This document shows, in pieces, positions 52,621-61,754 of a DNA stretch of 64,000 bases; positions within the stretch are counted from its first letter, which is position 1, and each line of letters starts with the position of its first letter. The position numbers and the translations under genes are program-made. Source of the DNA: Actinomycetota bacterium (GTDB lineage: Bacteria > Actinomycetota > Acidimicrobiia > Acidimicrobiales > AC-14); contig JBFMCT010000008.1 of NCBI GenBank assembly GCA_040754375.1, positions 1-64,000 of the forward strand. The letters are read 5' to 3'. The notes under the pieces are model-generated. The model did no database searches and had not been told where the DNA came from. It saw nothing but the letters and a program-made list of their open reading frames with translations.

Positions 52621-52961
52621 CCGGCCACGGCGACCTGGACGAGCCCTTGCACGACCCGCACGGCGTGGGTCGCCAGGGCCACGCCGGGGTCGTCGAGGCA
52701 CTTCCCGGTCCGCAGGTCGAAGCTCTGCTTGTAGACGGGCGAGGCCACCTTCAAGACCTCGCCCCGGCTGCCGACCAGGCCGCGCGACATCACGTACGCC
52801 CCGCTGAAAGGGTCGAGGTTGGACACCGCGAAGAGCTCGCCGTCGACCCGGAAGACGGCCACCTGGTACCCGCCGACGAGCGCGCAGACGCCCCGCCCGG
52901 GGACGATCGCATCCAGGGGGCAGACATCGGCCCATGTGACAGGGGGGGCCACGGCCGTCAC
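52617..52961 (-). CDS. nirD: Nitrite reductase small subunit
   Basis: 114 aa, Rieske-like fold without Rieske ligands, as usual for NirD: VCALVGGYQVAVFRVDGELF, AVSNLDPFSGAYVMSRGLVG, VASPVYKQSFDLRTGKCLDD. GTG 52961 overlaps the nirB stop and its own stop overlaps the DmsBC-fusion start. Confidence 0.92.
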   Translation of the reverse strand: MTAVAPPVTWADVCPLDAIVPGRGVCALVGGYQVAVFRVDGELFAVSNLDPFSGAYVMSRGLVGSRGEVLKVASPVYKQSFDLRTGKCLDDPGVALATHAVRVVQGLVQVAVAG

Positions 52962-55546
52962 CCCTGGGCCATCGGCCCAGCCCCGGTCCCGGCCCTCTCG
53001 TGGGGCAGGGCGGGGCGGGGCTGGCTCCGCTGGGTCACGTACACGAGGCTGGGGTCGGGTTCCTCGCAGTTCACGAACGAGCGGAACCGAGCCAGGCGTT
53101 CGGGGTCCTCGACCGTGGCCTTCCACTCGCACCGGTAGGTGGCCACGTGGCGCTCCATGTCGGCCTCCAGCTCGGCGCAGATGCCCAGGACGTCGTCGAT
53201 CACGACCCGCCGCAGGTGGTCGATCCCGCCCTCGAGGTTGTTGAACCATGTGGCCGTGCGCTCCAGGCGGCCGGCCGTGCGGATGTAGAACATGAGGAAG
53301 CGGTCGAGGTAGCGGAACAGCGTGGCCCGGTCGAGGTCGGCGGCCAGCAGGACGGCGTGTTGGGGGCGCATGCCCCCGTTGCCGCACACATAGAGGTTCC
53401 AGCCCTTCTCGGTGGCGATGACGCCGAAGTCCTTGCCCTGGGCCTCGGCGCACTCCCGGCTGCAGCCCGAGACGGCCGACTTGAGCTTGTGGGGCGCCCG
53501 CAGGCCGCGGTAGCGCAGCTCGATGTCGATGGCCAGGGTCGTCGAGTCCTGCACGCCGAACCGGCACCAGGTCGTGCCCACGCACGACTTGACCGTGCGC
53601 AGGGCCTTGCCGTAGGCGTGGCCCGACTCCATGCCCACGGCGATGAGCCGGCGCCAGATCTCGGGGAGCTGGTCGACGCTGGCCCCGAAGAGGTCAATGC
53701 GCTGGCCACCGGTGACCTTGGTGTAGAGGCCGAACTCCTTGGCCACCTGGCCCAGGGCGATGAGCTGGTCGGGGGTGATCTCCCCGCCCGGCACCCGGGG
53801 CACGACCGAGTAGCTGCCGTCGCGCTGGAGGTTGGCCAGGAAGTGGTCGTTGGTGTCCTGGATGGACGAGTGCTCACCGTCGAGGATGTAGCCGTTCCCC
53901 AGGGAGGCCAGCATGGAGGCCACCGCCGGCTTGCAGATCTCGCAGCCCCGGCCCCGGCCGTGGCCGCTGAGCACCTCGGAGAACGTCGACAGCCGCTGCA
54001 CCCGGACGAGGTCGAACAGCTCCTGGCGGGAGTGGTCGAAGTGCTCGCACAAAGCGTTGCCGACCTCCACCCCCGCCCGCCGCAGCTCGTCGCGCAGGAT
54101 CTCGGTCACCAGGGGCAGGCATCCGCCGCACCCCGTGCCCGCCCCGGTGCACGCCTTCACCGCGGTTGCGTCGGTCGACCCGGAGGCCACCGCTGCGCAC
54201 ACCTGGGCCTTGGTCACGTTGTTGCACGAGCACACGGTGGCCTCGGGCGAGAGGCCGGCTACGCCCGCGGCCACCGGCCCGCCCTGGCCGGCCCCGGCCG
54301 CCGTGGGCAGGACGAGGAGCTCGGGGCGTTCGGGTGTGGGCACGTCGCCCCGGGCCATCTGCACGAGGGTGTGGTAGGCCGACGAGTCGCCCACCAGGAC
54401 GCCGCCGATCACCGATCGGCGCCCGGCCCGGCCCTGCGGCGGGCCGACGACCAGCTTCTTGTACACGTCCGAGACGGGGTCGGACCAGACGATGGCCTCT
54501 GCCCCCTGGGTGGAGGCCATGGAGTCGCCGAAACTGGCCACCTCGACGCCCAGCAGCTTCAGCTTGGTCGACAGGTCGGCCCCGGCGAACACGGCGTCGC
54601 CGCCCAGGAGACGGTCAGCCGCCACCCGGGCCATCTGGTAGCCGGGGGCCACCAGGCCCCACACCCGGCCGGCGGCCAGGGCACACTCGCCCACGGCGTA
54701 GATGTGGGGGTCGGACGTAAGGCACCCGCCGTCCACGACCACCCCGCCCCGTTCGCCGACGTCCAGCCCGCAGTCGCGCGCCAACTGGTCGCGAGGGCGG
54801 ACGCCGGCCGAGAACACGACTATGTCCGCCTCGAGGTCGTCGCCTGCGCTGAACCGCAGGCCGGCGGCCGCCCCGCCGGGGCCGAGAGCGACCTCGCGAG
54901 CCGCCCTGGAGGTGTGGACCCGTACGCCCAGGGCCTCGATCCGCCGGCGCAGGGCGGCTCCGCCCCCGTCGTCGACCTGCAGGCCCATGAGCCGGGGAAG
55001 GAACTCGACGACGTGGGTCTCGAGACCGAGGTTGAGCAGGGCGTTGGCCGCCTCCAGGCCCAGGAGGCCGCCGCCAACCACCGCACCGACCCTGCAGCGC
55101 CGGGCGTAGTCGCCGATGGCGGCCAGGTCGTCGAGGGTCCGGTAGGCGAAGGTGCCCGGAGCGGAGGCACCGGGGATGGGCGGCACGAACGGGTAGGACC
55201 CGGTGGCCAGCACGAGGGCGTCGTAGCGTACGGGCAGGCCGGCGGTGGGGAACACCAGGCGGTGTTCCCGGTCGACGCGCTCGGCCCGCTGGCCCAGGTG
55301 CAGCGCCAACCCGGCCCGGTCGTAGAACCCGGGGGCCACCAGCGACAAGTCGTCGTCGGTGGCACCCGAGAACCACGAGCTGAGCCCCACGCGGTCGTAG
55401 GCAGGGCGGGTCTCCTCGCCGAACACCACGATGTCCCACTCGGCCGTGGCGCCCCGCTCGACGAGGATCTCGACCAGCTTCTGGCCGACCATGCCGTTGC
55501 CGGCCACCACGAGGGTGCGCCGAGGGCCGGCGCCCGAGCCGTTCAT
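52958..55546 (-). CDS. nirB: NADH-dependent nitrite reductase large subunit
   Basis: 862 aa from ATG 55546; ATG 55618 would add 24 residues. FAD/NAD domains: LVVAGNGMVGQKLVEILVER and VGAVVGGGLLGLEAANALL. BFD-like [2Fe-2S] domain: VCSCNNVTKAQVCAAV ... CTGAGTGCGGCLP. Siroheme/[4Fe-4S] C-terminal domain: KSCVGTTWCRFGVQDS and SAVSGCSRECAEAQGKD with the Cys ligands. Reduces nitrite to ammonium. First gene of the nirB-nirD-DmsBC-nasC run, divergent from the NnaR-like regulator. Confidence 0.95.
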   Translation of the reverse strand: MNGSGAGPRRTLVVAGNGMVGQKLVEILVERGATAEWDIVVFGEETRPAYDRVGLSSWFSGATDDDLSLVAPGFYDRAGLALHLGQRAERVDREHRLVFPTAGLPVRYDALVLATGSYPFVPPIPGASAPGTFAYRTLDDLAAIGDYARRCRVGAVVGGGLLGLEAANALLNLGLETHVVEFLPRLMGLQVDDGGGAALRRRIEALGVRVHTSRAAREVALGPGGAAAGLRFSAGDDLEADIVVFSAGVRPRDQLARDCGLDVGERGGVVVDGGCLTSDPHIYAVGECALAAGRVWGLVAPGYQMARVAADRLLGGDAVFAGADLSTKLKLLGVEVASFGDSMASTQGAEAIVWSDPVSDVYKKLVVGPPQGRAGRRSVIGGVLVGDSSAYHTLVQMARGDVPTPERPELLVLPTAAGAGQGGPVAAGVAGLSPEATVCSCNNVTKAQVCAAVASGSTDATAVKACTGAGTGCGGCLPLVTEILRDELRRAGVEVGNALCEHFDHSRQELFDLVRVQRLSTFSEVLSGHGRGRGCEICKPAVASMLASLGNGYILDGEHSSIQDTNDHFLANLQRDGSYSVVPRVPGGEITPDQLIALGQVAKEFGLYTKVTGGQRIDLFGASVDQLPEIWRRLIAVGMESGHAYGKALRTVKSCVGTTWCRFGVQDSTTLAIDIELRYRGLRAPHKLKSAVSGCSRECAEAQGKDFGVIATEKGWNLYVCGNGGMRPQHAVLLAADLDRATLFRYLDRFLMFYIRTAGRLERTATWFNNLEGGIDHLRRVVIDDVLGICAELEADMERHVATYRCEWKATVEDPERLARFRSFVNCEEPDPSLVYVTQRSQPRPALPHERAGTGAGPMAQG

Positions 55547-55737
55547 CGCCCCAACAGTGGTGCCCGGGTGTGTTGCGGCGGTTGCCGGCCGGTTAACGGC
55601 GTGATACCGGTCGCTCACGGCGCTTGGCGGGCGCTGTGAGGGCCGAGGCCCTCTTCAGGTTGGGTTCAGGCGGGTTTACCGGTGGCGACACACGGGCCAC
55701 ACGGGTCGTTCACGGTCGAGGGCGAAGATGTAGGGCG

Positions 55738-56850
55738 ATGGCTCTACGACCACTCGACGGGTTCGTGGTCGGGATCACCGCCGATCGCCGCTGGGAGGAG
55801 CAGGCCGAGCTCCTCGTGCGCAGGGGCGCGGCCGTCCTGCACGGCCCCACGATGACCACCCAGTACCTGGCCTCGGACGACGACCTGCGCCAGGCCACCG
55901 AGGCCGTCATCGCCCGCCGGCCCGACTACCTGGTGGCCACCACGGGCATCGGCGTGCGGGCGTGGACGGAGGCGGCCGCCGTCTGGGGCCTGGGCGAGCA
56001 ACTGGCCGCCGTCCTGGGAGGCGCCCGCATCGTGGCCCGGGGGCCGAAGGCGGCGGCCGCCGTGCAGGCCGCCGGCCTCGAGGTCTGGGGCCGGTCGGCC
56101 ACCGAGCAGATGGGCGCGCTCGTCGACATGCTGTTGGACGAACCGCTGGCCGGGCGCACGGTCGCCGTCCAGGAGTACGGCATGGTGAACCCCGAACCCT
56201 CGTCGGCCCTGCGGGCCGCGGGGGCCGACGTGCTGGAGGTACCGGTATACCGCTGGCGGGCCCCCGAGGACCGGGGCCCGGTGTTGCGCCTGGTGGAGGC
56301 CGTCTGCGATGGCCGGGTGGACGCCATCACCTTCACCAGCGCGCCGGCCGTCCACAACCTGTTCGCCATCGCCCGCGAGCACGGGGCCGATGCCGGTCTT
56401 CGGGACGCCTGCAACCGGGGGGTGGTCGTGGCCTGTGTGGGACCGGTGTGCGCCGAGGGGGCACGGGCCGAGGGGGTCAGTGCCCCCTTGGCCCCGTCCG
56501 TCGGGCGGCTCGGTCTGCTGGTGCGGGCGCTCAGCGACCACCTGGCCGGGCGCCGGCGCACCCTGACCCTGGCCGGTGCCCAGGTCGCGTTGCAGGGGTC
56601 GGTGGTCGAGATAGACGGTGAACGGGCCGAGCTCGCCCCCCGGGAGCGGGCCGTGCTCGACGCCTTGGTGGCGGCCGGTGGTGCGGTCGTGCCGAGGCCT
56701 GCCCTGATGGAGCAGGTGTGGGGCCCGGGTGGGACCGACCCCCACGTGCTGGAGGTGACCGTCGGGCGCCTGCGCCGCCGCCTGGGACCGGCGGGCGGGG
56801 CGCTGGTCGCCTCCCCGGGCCGCGGCTACCGCCTCGACCTCTCCGGGTAG
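55738..56850 (+). CDS. nnaR: HemD-like/winged-helix regulator of nitrate assimilation (NnaR type)
   Basis: 370 aa. Residues 1 to about 255 have the uroporphyrinogen-III synthase fold (GFVVGITADRRWEEQAELLV, DYLVATTGIGVRAWTEAA, VDAITFTSAPAVHNLF). Residues 270-370 are an OmpR-type DNA-binding domain (LAPRERAVLDALVAAGGAVV ... HVLEVTVGRLRRRLGP). This architecture is that of NnaR of Streptomyces and mycobacteria, an activator of nitrate/nitrite assimilation. It is divergent from nirB with a 191-bp intergenic region. Whether the HemD half keeps enzyme activity is unknown. Confidence 0.85.
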   Translation: MALRPLDGFVVGITADRRWEEQAELLVRRGAAVLHGPTMTTQYLASDDDLRQATEAVIARRPDYLVATTGIGVRAWTEAAAVWGLGEQLAAVLGGARIVARGPKAAAAVQAAGLEVWGRSATEQMGALVDMLLDEPLAGRTVAVQEYGMVNPEPSSALRAAGADVLEVPVYRWRAPEDRGPVLRLVEAVCDGRVDAITFTSAPAVHNLFAIAREHGADAGLRDACNRGVVVACVGPVCAEGARAEGVSAPLAPSVGRLGLLVRALSDHLAGRRRTLTLAGAQVALQGSVVEIDGERAELAPRERAVLDALVAAGGAVVPRPALMEQVWGPGGTDPHVLEVTVGRLRRRLGPAGGALVASPGRGYRLDLSG

Positions 56851-56867
56851 CCGTCCCCCCGGGCCAC

Positions 56868-56873
56868 TACAGT
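56868..56873 (+). promoter_or_regulatory. TACAGT -10 element, leaderless small gene
   Basis: TACAGT ends 6 bases before GTG 56880. Confidence 0.45.
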
Positions 56874-56879
56874 CGGGGC

Positions 56880-57185
56880 GTGCTGCAACGGGTCGCCGAG
56901 TGCCAGATGCGGGCGCGGCGCTTCGGCCCCAAGGTGATCTACCGGGTCGACCTGCACGGCATCAGCACCTTCGGCCCCGGGGACCAGCGGGTGGCCATCC
57001 GCTGGGAGTGGGTCGAGGACATCTCCGTGGAGCCCGGCGGGGTCGACGTCCGTTCGGCCACCGACCGGGTCCTGCTGCCCCCGGGGTCGTTCGGCTTCGC
57101 GCCCGAGGCGCTGGCCGGCCGCCTGCGAGAAGCGCAGTCGATCACCCGCCGGCCCGAGGTCATCGGAGAACTGGCCGCTGGCTGA
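56880..57185 (+). CDS. Conserved-looking 101-aa protein of unknown function
   Basis: GTG 56880. The sequence reads like a small PH-like or beta-sheet domain: KVIYRVDLHGISTFGPGDQR, VAIRWEWVEDISVEPGGVDV, then a helix EALAGRLREAQSITRRPEVI. No family assigned. Between nnaR and a membrane protein. Confidence 0.65.
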   Translation: MLQRVAECQMRARRFGPKVIYRVDLHGISTFGPGDQRVAIRWEWVEDISVEPGGVDVRSATDRVLLPPGSFGFAPEALAGRLREAQSITRRPEVIGELAAG

Positions 57186-57219
57186 GAAGGCGCGGCCTGC
57201 GCCCCCGCCCGACCAGGCC

Positions 57220-57654
57220 ATGGTCGCGACCGCCGGGGCTCGTCCGGTGAGACGTTCCGGTGTGCCGCCTCGTCTGTGGGCCGGGCTGTGCCTGTTCGGG
57301 GTGTTCGTGGCCGTCACGTTCGCCGTCCTCCCCGTGGGAGTGCGCTTCGACGGCGACCCCCTGCTCCGCCTACGCGACCTCGACCCCCAGCTCTCGCCCC
57401 CCGAAGCCACGGCCGTGTGCGGGCCGGCGGTGCGCAACCTCGACGTCTCGCCCCGCAGCACCGAGCTCTTCGAGGTGGCCCGTGCCCGGGCCTGCGAGGA
57501 CGCCGCCCGCCGGCGGGTGGCCGTCTCGATGGCCGTGGGGGCCCTGCTGGTAGTGGCCGGGCTCGTGGGCCGAGCCGGCGGGCCCTCTCGGCTCCGGCCC
57601 GGCGACGCGGTGGCGCCCGGGCCGAACCCCCCGACCTCCGCCGGGAGCCCTTGA
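57220..57654 (+). CDS. Membrane protein of unknown function
   Basis: 144 aa with two helices (LWAGLCLFGVFVAVTFAVL and VAVSMAVGALLVVAGLV) and an extracytoplasmic loop of about 60 residues containing two Cys (ATAVCGPAV, RARACEDAAR). Typical small actinomycete membrane protein. Confidence 0.6.
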   Translation: MVATAGARPVRRSGVPPRLWAGLCLFGVFVAVTFAVLPVGVRFDGDPLLRLRDLDPQLSPPEATAVCGPAVRNLDVSPRSTELFEVARARACEDAARRRVAVSMAVGALLVVAGLVGRAGGPSRLRPGDAVAPGPNPPTSAGSP

Positions 57655-57746
57655 TGCACAATCGCGCCGATCGCGCCTTCGGGTACGTGGCCCCCGCGTC
57701 CCTGGCACCATGAACGGATGCGCCAACCGGCCGTAGCCCCGGCGGG

Positions 57747-60116
57747 ATGAGCAACCTGGCGGACCTCCTGGCGCGCCTGTGGGAGCAGTCCCAGCCCGTC
57801 ATCACCGAGCGCATCGAAACGATCGAGGCGGCCGTGCTGGCCGCCCTGGCTGGCGATCTGGGTGGGGAACAGCGGCGGGAGGCAGAACGGGAGGCCCACA
57901 AGCTGGCGGGCTCGCTCGGGACGTTCGGGCGTCACGAGGGTACCCGCGTGGCTCGGGAGATCGAGCTGCTCATGCAGGGGAGCGCGCCGCCCCGGGGGGA
58001 GGCCCTCCTGCGCCTCAGTGAGCTGGCGGTCGAGCTGAGGACGCAGGCCCAGGCGCCGGCCGCCCCGGCCGGAGCCGAGCCCGAGGGCCCGGGTGCCGAG
58101 GACAGCCAAGGGCCGGGTGCCGCGGAGCCTCCCGCTGGCCCGCCCGCGGTCCTGGTCGTGGACGGCGACGCCGAGCATGCCCTGCGCCTGGTCGAGGCGG
58201 CCGTGGCTCACGGGATGCGGGCGTGGTCCGCCGCTGATGTGGCGACCGCTCAGTCGGCATCGTCGCGGCGCCCTGACCTGGTGGTGATGGACCCAGCCAC
58301 CGCCGGCGACCCCGACCTGTCCTACTTGGCCCATATGGCCGCCGGCCCCGACCCCCGGCCGGTGATCATCGTCACCGACCCGGCCGCCGGGGTCGACCGG
58401 GCGGCGGTCGTGCGGGCCGGTGCCCGCGCTTATCTGGAGAAGTCGATGGCCCCCCGGGCGGTCATGCACATAGCTCGCCGGACGGTCGAACGGGGGGCGC
58501 AGGGGGCGGCCGTGCTGGTGGTGGACGACGACCCGACCGTGACCGAGCTGCTGGCCGACCTGCTGGGGACCAGGGGGCTGAGGGTGGTGGGCCTCGACGA
58601 CCCCCGGCTGCTCTGGTCAGAGCTCCAAAGGGTACGTCCCGACATCCTGGTGCTCGACTTCGACATGCCCCACCTCGACGGGCTCCAGCTTTGCCGGATG
58701 GTCCGCGGTGACGAGGCGTGGGCCCGGCTTCCCATCGTGTTCCTGAGCGGCTCGGCCAGCCCCTCGGTGGTCCGGGCGCTCTACGCAGCCGGGGCCGACG
58801 ACCACGTGGCGAAGCCTTTCGACCCTGAGGACCTCGTGACCCGGGTCCTCAACCGGCTCGACCGAAGCCGCCACCTGGCCGAGCTGTGGGACACCGACGC
58901 GGCCACAGGGCTGGCCAACCGGCGGGGGTTCACCACCCAGTGCCAGCGCCTGATCGAACTGGCCCGCCGGGAGGCCAAGCCGTTCACCCTGGCGCTGGTC
59001 GCACCCGACGAGGGCCCCTCGGCCGACCACCCTGCGGGGCCGAGCGGGCCCGGCCTGGGCCCGTTGGTGCGGCGCTCGGTCGCCCCCGGGGACGCAGTGG
59101 GCGTGCTGAGCCAGCACCGCATAGGCGTGGGCCTGTTCGGGAGCAGCCTGGCTGAGGCCAGCGACCGTCTCGGGGGCGTGCTGGAGGCGGCCCGGGGGGC
59201 AGCCACGGTGAGCGCCGGGCTGGCCCGGTTCCCGGCCGACGGGGGCGACGTGGCCACCCTGGTCGATGCCGCGTCCCGCGCCCTCGACCTGGCCCGGGCG
59301 AGCGGGGGTGACCAGGTGCGGGCCGTGCGCGACGGGGCCGACGACTCGGCGCCGACGGCTGTCGACGTACTGGTCGTCGACGACGACGAGGCTCTGGCCA
59401 CCGTGCTCCTGCACGCCCTCACCACCCGGGGCTACCGGGCCCAGTGGGTGACCGACGGAGCCGAGGCGGCCGCCCTGCTCGGCGGTGAGGCCAGCGGGGG
59501 GCTACGGGCCAGGGTGGTCCTGCTCGATGTCGGGCTCCCCGGTCTCGACGGCCTCTCCCTCCTGCGGGACATGGCGAGCCGGGGCCTCCTCGATCACACC
59601 CGGGTCATCATGGTGACGCTGCGCTCGACGGAGACCGAAGTGCTCACCGCCCTGGACCTGGGGGCCTTCGACCACGTGGCCAAGCCCTTCAGCCTCCCCG
59701 TGCTCCTGCACCGGGTGAGGCGGGCCATCGAGTCACTGCTCGCCGACCCTTCCCCGCTGTGCCGCAACCAGGCCCGAGACGCCCTTCTGAGGTGTGGGCC
59801 GGCGGCTACCGTCCCGGTGGCCCGCCATCTCGGCGTGACCGACGGGCCCTACCGACCTCTGCTCCTGGAACTGGCGGCCTGGCGCCCCGATCCGATGTAC
59901 GAACCGGCGGCGCTGGTGGCGGCCGGGTCACCCGACGCCCACACCCGCGCCCGGGCCGCCACCCTGCTGGGGGCCCTGGGCGGCGAGCGGGCCCCGGCTG
60001 CCCTGGTCGAGCTGGCGACCGACGACGAGCCCGACGTGAGGGCGGTGGCCTGCATGGCCCTAGGCCGGCTGTCGTACCGGCCGGCCGCCACCCCTCATGG
60101 GAAGCCTCCTGGGTGA
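57747..60116 (+). CDS. Multi-domain signalling protein: Hpt, three receivers, degenerate GGDEF, HEAT
   Basis: 789 aa. Residues 1-110: Hpt domain with the phospho-His in REAHKLAGSLG (His about 51). About 130-250: receiver 1 (VVDGDAEH ... LVVMDPA). About 253-372: receiver 2 (VVDDDPTV ... VLDFDMPHLDG ... AKPF). About 380-535: GGDEF-like domain with the signature replaced (DTDAATGLANRRGF kept, but SQHRIGVG in place of GGDEF), so no cyclase activity is expected. About 540-665: receiver 3 (VVDDDEAL ... LLDVGLPGLDG ... AKPF). The rest is HEAT-like. The reading frame ends at 60116 in the middle of a HEAT repeat that continues in the next frame. Confidence 0.82.
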   Translation: MSNLADLLARLWEQSQPVITERIETIEAAVLAALAGDLGGEQRREAEREAHKLAGSLGTFGRHEGTRVAREIELLMQGSAPPRGEALLRLSELAVELRTQAQAPAAPAGAEPEGPGAEDSQGPGAAEPPAGPPAVLVVDGDAEHALRLVEAAVAHGMRAWSAADVATAQSASSRRPDLVVMDPATAGDPDLSYLAHMAAGPDPRPVIIVTDPAAGVDRAAVVRAGARAYLEKSMAPRAVMHIARRTVERGAQGAAVLVVDDDPTVTELLADLLGTRGLRVVGLDDPRLLWSELQRVRPDILVLDFDMPHLDGLQLCRMVRGDEAWARLPIVFLSGSASPSVVRALYAAGADDHVAKPFDPEDLVTRVLNRLDRSRHLAELWDTDAATGLANRRGFTTQCQRLIELARREAKPFTLALVAPDEGPSADHPAGPSGPGLGPLVRRSVAPGDAVGVLSQHRIGVGLFGSSLAEASDRLGGVLEAARGAATVSAGLARFPADGGDVATLVDAASRALDLARASGGDQVRAVRDGADDSAPTAVDVLVVDDDEALATVLLHALTTRGYRAQWVTDGAEAAALLGGEASGGLRARVVLLDVGLPGLDGLSLLRDMASRGLLDHTRVIMVTLRSTETEVLTALDLGAFDHVAKPFSLPVLLHRVRRAIESLLADPSPLCRNQARDALLRCGPAATVPVARHLGVTDGPYRPLLLELAAWRPDPMYEPAALVAAGSPDAHTRARAATLLGALGGERAPAALVELATDDEPDVRAVACMALGRLSYRPAATPHGKPPG

Positions 60117-60291
60117 CCCGGCGTGGGACGTCCGCAAGGCGGCCGGGGAGGCGCTGGCCGCCATGGGCGCCCCGGGGACGCTGGTGCTGCGCCGGTGGGC
60201 GGCGGGCACCGGCGGGGACGAGTACGCGGCCGACATGGCCCGCCAGGTCCTCGAGCTCGTCGCCCTACGTTCGGCCGGGAGAGAGCGGTGA
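60097..60291 (+). CDS. HEAT-repeat continuation in a shifted frame
   Basis: 64 aa from ATG 60097: MGSLLGDPAWDVRKAAGEAL, then LRRWAAGTGGDEYAADM. It continues the HEAT repeats of the preceding protein. Removing one C from the CCCC run at 60091-60094 would fuse the two as ...YRPAATLMGSLLGDPAWDVR. Its stop overlaps the start of the glycosyltransferase (GTGA). Either a frameshift error or mutation, or a separate coupled small gene. Confidence 0.6.
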   Translation: MGSLLGDPAWDVRKAAGEALAAMGAPGTLVLRRWAAGTGGDEYAADMARQVLELVALRSAGRER

Positions 60292-61754
60292 CCGCCGGGG
60301 GGTTCGTCGAGACCGTGCTCGTGCGCCTCGACTGGGCGATCCTGCTCTATTTCCTGGTGGTCAACACGCTCTACGCCCTGTTGCTCGTCAGCGCCGGTCT
60401 GGAGATGCGCGCTCACCTCCTGCGCCAGCGGTCCGAGAGCCGGTGGCGGGTACTCCAGTCCGACATCGCCCCCTCCATCTCCCTGCTGGCCCCGGCCCAC
60501 AACGAGGAAGCCACGATCACCGACAGTGTCCAGGCCATGCTGGGCCTGTCCTACCCCAGCCTCGAGGTGGTGGTCATCAACGACGGGTCGACCGACGGGA
60601 CCATCCAGGCCTTGTCCAACCGTTTCGAGCTCGTGGCCGTCCGGCCCATCTACCGTCGCCAGGTGGCGGCCGCCGAGGTGGTCGGTCTGTGGCGGTCGCG
60701 GCGCCACCCCAACCTGGTGGTCGTCGACAAGGTCAACGGCGGCAAGGCGGACGCCCTCAACGCCGGCCTGAACATCGCCACCGGGCGGCTCATCTGTGCC
60801 ATCGACGCCGACACCCTCATCGAGCCCGACGCCCTCCAGCGTATGGTCAGGCCCTTCGTGTCCTCCGACGACGTGGTGGCCGCGGGGGGCACGATCCGGG
60901 TGGCCAACGGGTCAACCGTGCGCGGTGGGCGGGTCTCGCTCGTCCGGGCACCGCGGCGGGGCCTAGGCGGCTTCCAGGTGGTGGAGTACCTGCGGGCCTT
61001 CCTCTTCGGTCGCCTCGGCTGGAACCGCCTGGGCGGCAACCTAATCATCTCCGGTGCGTTCGGCCTGTTCGAGCGGGAGGCCGTGGTGGCCGTCGGTGGC
61101 TACGCCCACGACACCGTGGGCGAGGACATGGAACTGGTGGTGAGGCTCCGGCGGCGGTCCTACGAGGTGGGCGACCGCCGGCGGGTGGCCTTCATCCCCG
61201 ACCCGGTGGCCTGGACGGAGGCTCCCGAGACCCTGCGGGTACTGGGTCGCCAGCGCGACCGCTGGCACCGAGGGCTGGCCGACTCGCTGTGGCGCAACCG
61301 GCGGGTCTTCCTCAACCCCCGCTATCGCGCCCTGGGCCTGGTCGTTTACCCGTATTTCGTGATCGTCGAGCTCTTGGCGCCCGTGATCGAGCTGGTGGGG
61401 CTGCTCGGCCTGGGCCTCGGCCTGTGGATGGGCGCCGTCGACTGGTCCTTCGCCGTGCTGTTCTTCCTGGTGGCCTACGGCTACGGCATATGCCTGACAG
61501 CCGCCACCCTCGTGCTTGAGGAGGTCAGCTTCCATCGCTACGACGGCAAGGGCGACCGGGCCTGGCTCCTGTGGTGGGGGATGGCCGAGAGCCTCGGCTA
61601 CCGCCAACTGACGGTGGCGTGGCGGGCCCGGGGCCTGGTCCGCTACATGCGCCGCAAACGGGACTGGGGGAAGATGGACCGCGCTGGTTTCAGCGGGGGC
61701 GCTACGGCGGGTCAGCCCGGCCCCGAAGGGCCCTCCCGGCCCGCCTCCAAGTAG
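60288..61754 (+). CDS. Processive family 2 glycosyltransferase (PgaC/BcsA-like)
   Basis: 488 aa. An N-terminal helix ([19 protein letters not shown]), then the GT-A domain: [51 protein letters not shown] (DxD), GEDMEL (base) and [12 protein letters not shown] (Q-x-x-RW acceptor motif of processive enzymes). Three C-terminal helices follow. It polymerises a beta-linked hexose or GlcNAc for exopolysaccharide. Coupled to the HEAT/receiver gene, suggesting phosphorelay control of synthesis. It overlaps the convergent kinase gene by 43 bp. Confidence 0.88.
   Translation: MTAGGFVETVLVRLDWAILLYFLVVNTLYALLLVSAGLEMRAHLLRQRSESRWRVLQSDIAPSISLLAPAHNEEATITDSVQAMLGLSYPSLEVVVINDGSTDGTIQALSNRFELVAVRPIYRRQVAAAEVVGLWRSRRHPNLVVVDKVNGGKADALNAGLNIATGRLICAIDADTLIEPDALQRMVRPFVSSDDVVAAGGTIRVANGSTVRGGRVSLVRAPRRGLGGFQVVEYLRAFLFGRLGWNRLGGNLIISGAFGLFEREAVVAVGGYAHDTVGEDMELVVRLRRRSYEVGDRRRVAFIPDPVAWTEAPETLRVLGRQRDRWHRGLADSLWRNRRVFLNPRYRALGLVVYPYFVIVELLAPVIELVGLLGLGLGLWMGAVDWSFAVLFFLVAYGYGICLTAATLVLEEVSFHRYDGKGDRAWLLWWGMAESLGYRQLTVAWRARGLVRYMRRKRDWGKMDRAGFSGGATAGQPGPEGPSRPASK

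Noticed and set aside
53000-55639. 879-codon open frame antisense to nirB
   Set aside because: nirB is unmistakable on the other strand; the antisense frame is a GC-skew shadow.
57747-60116. Active diguanylate cyclase domain in the receiver protein
   Set aside because: The GGDEF signature position reads SQHRIG; the fold may be present but the active site is not.
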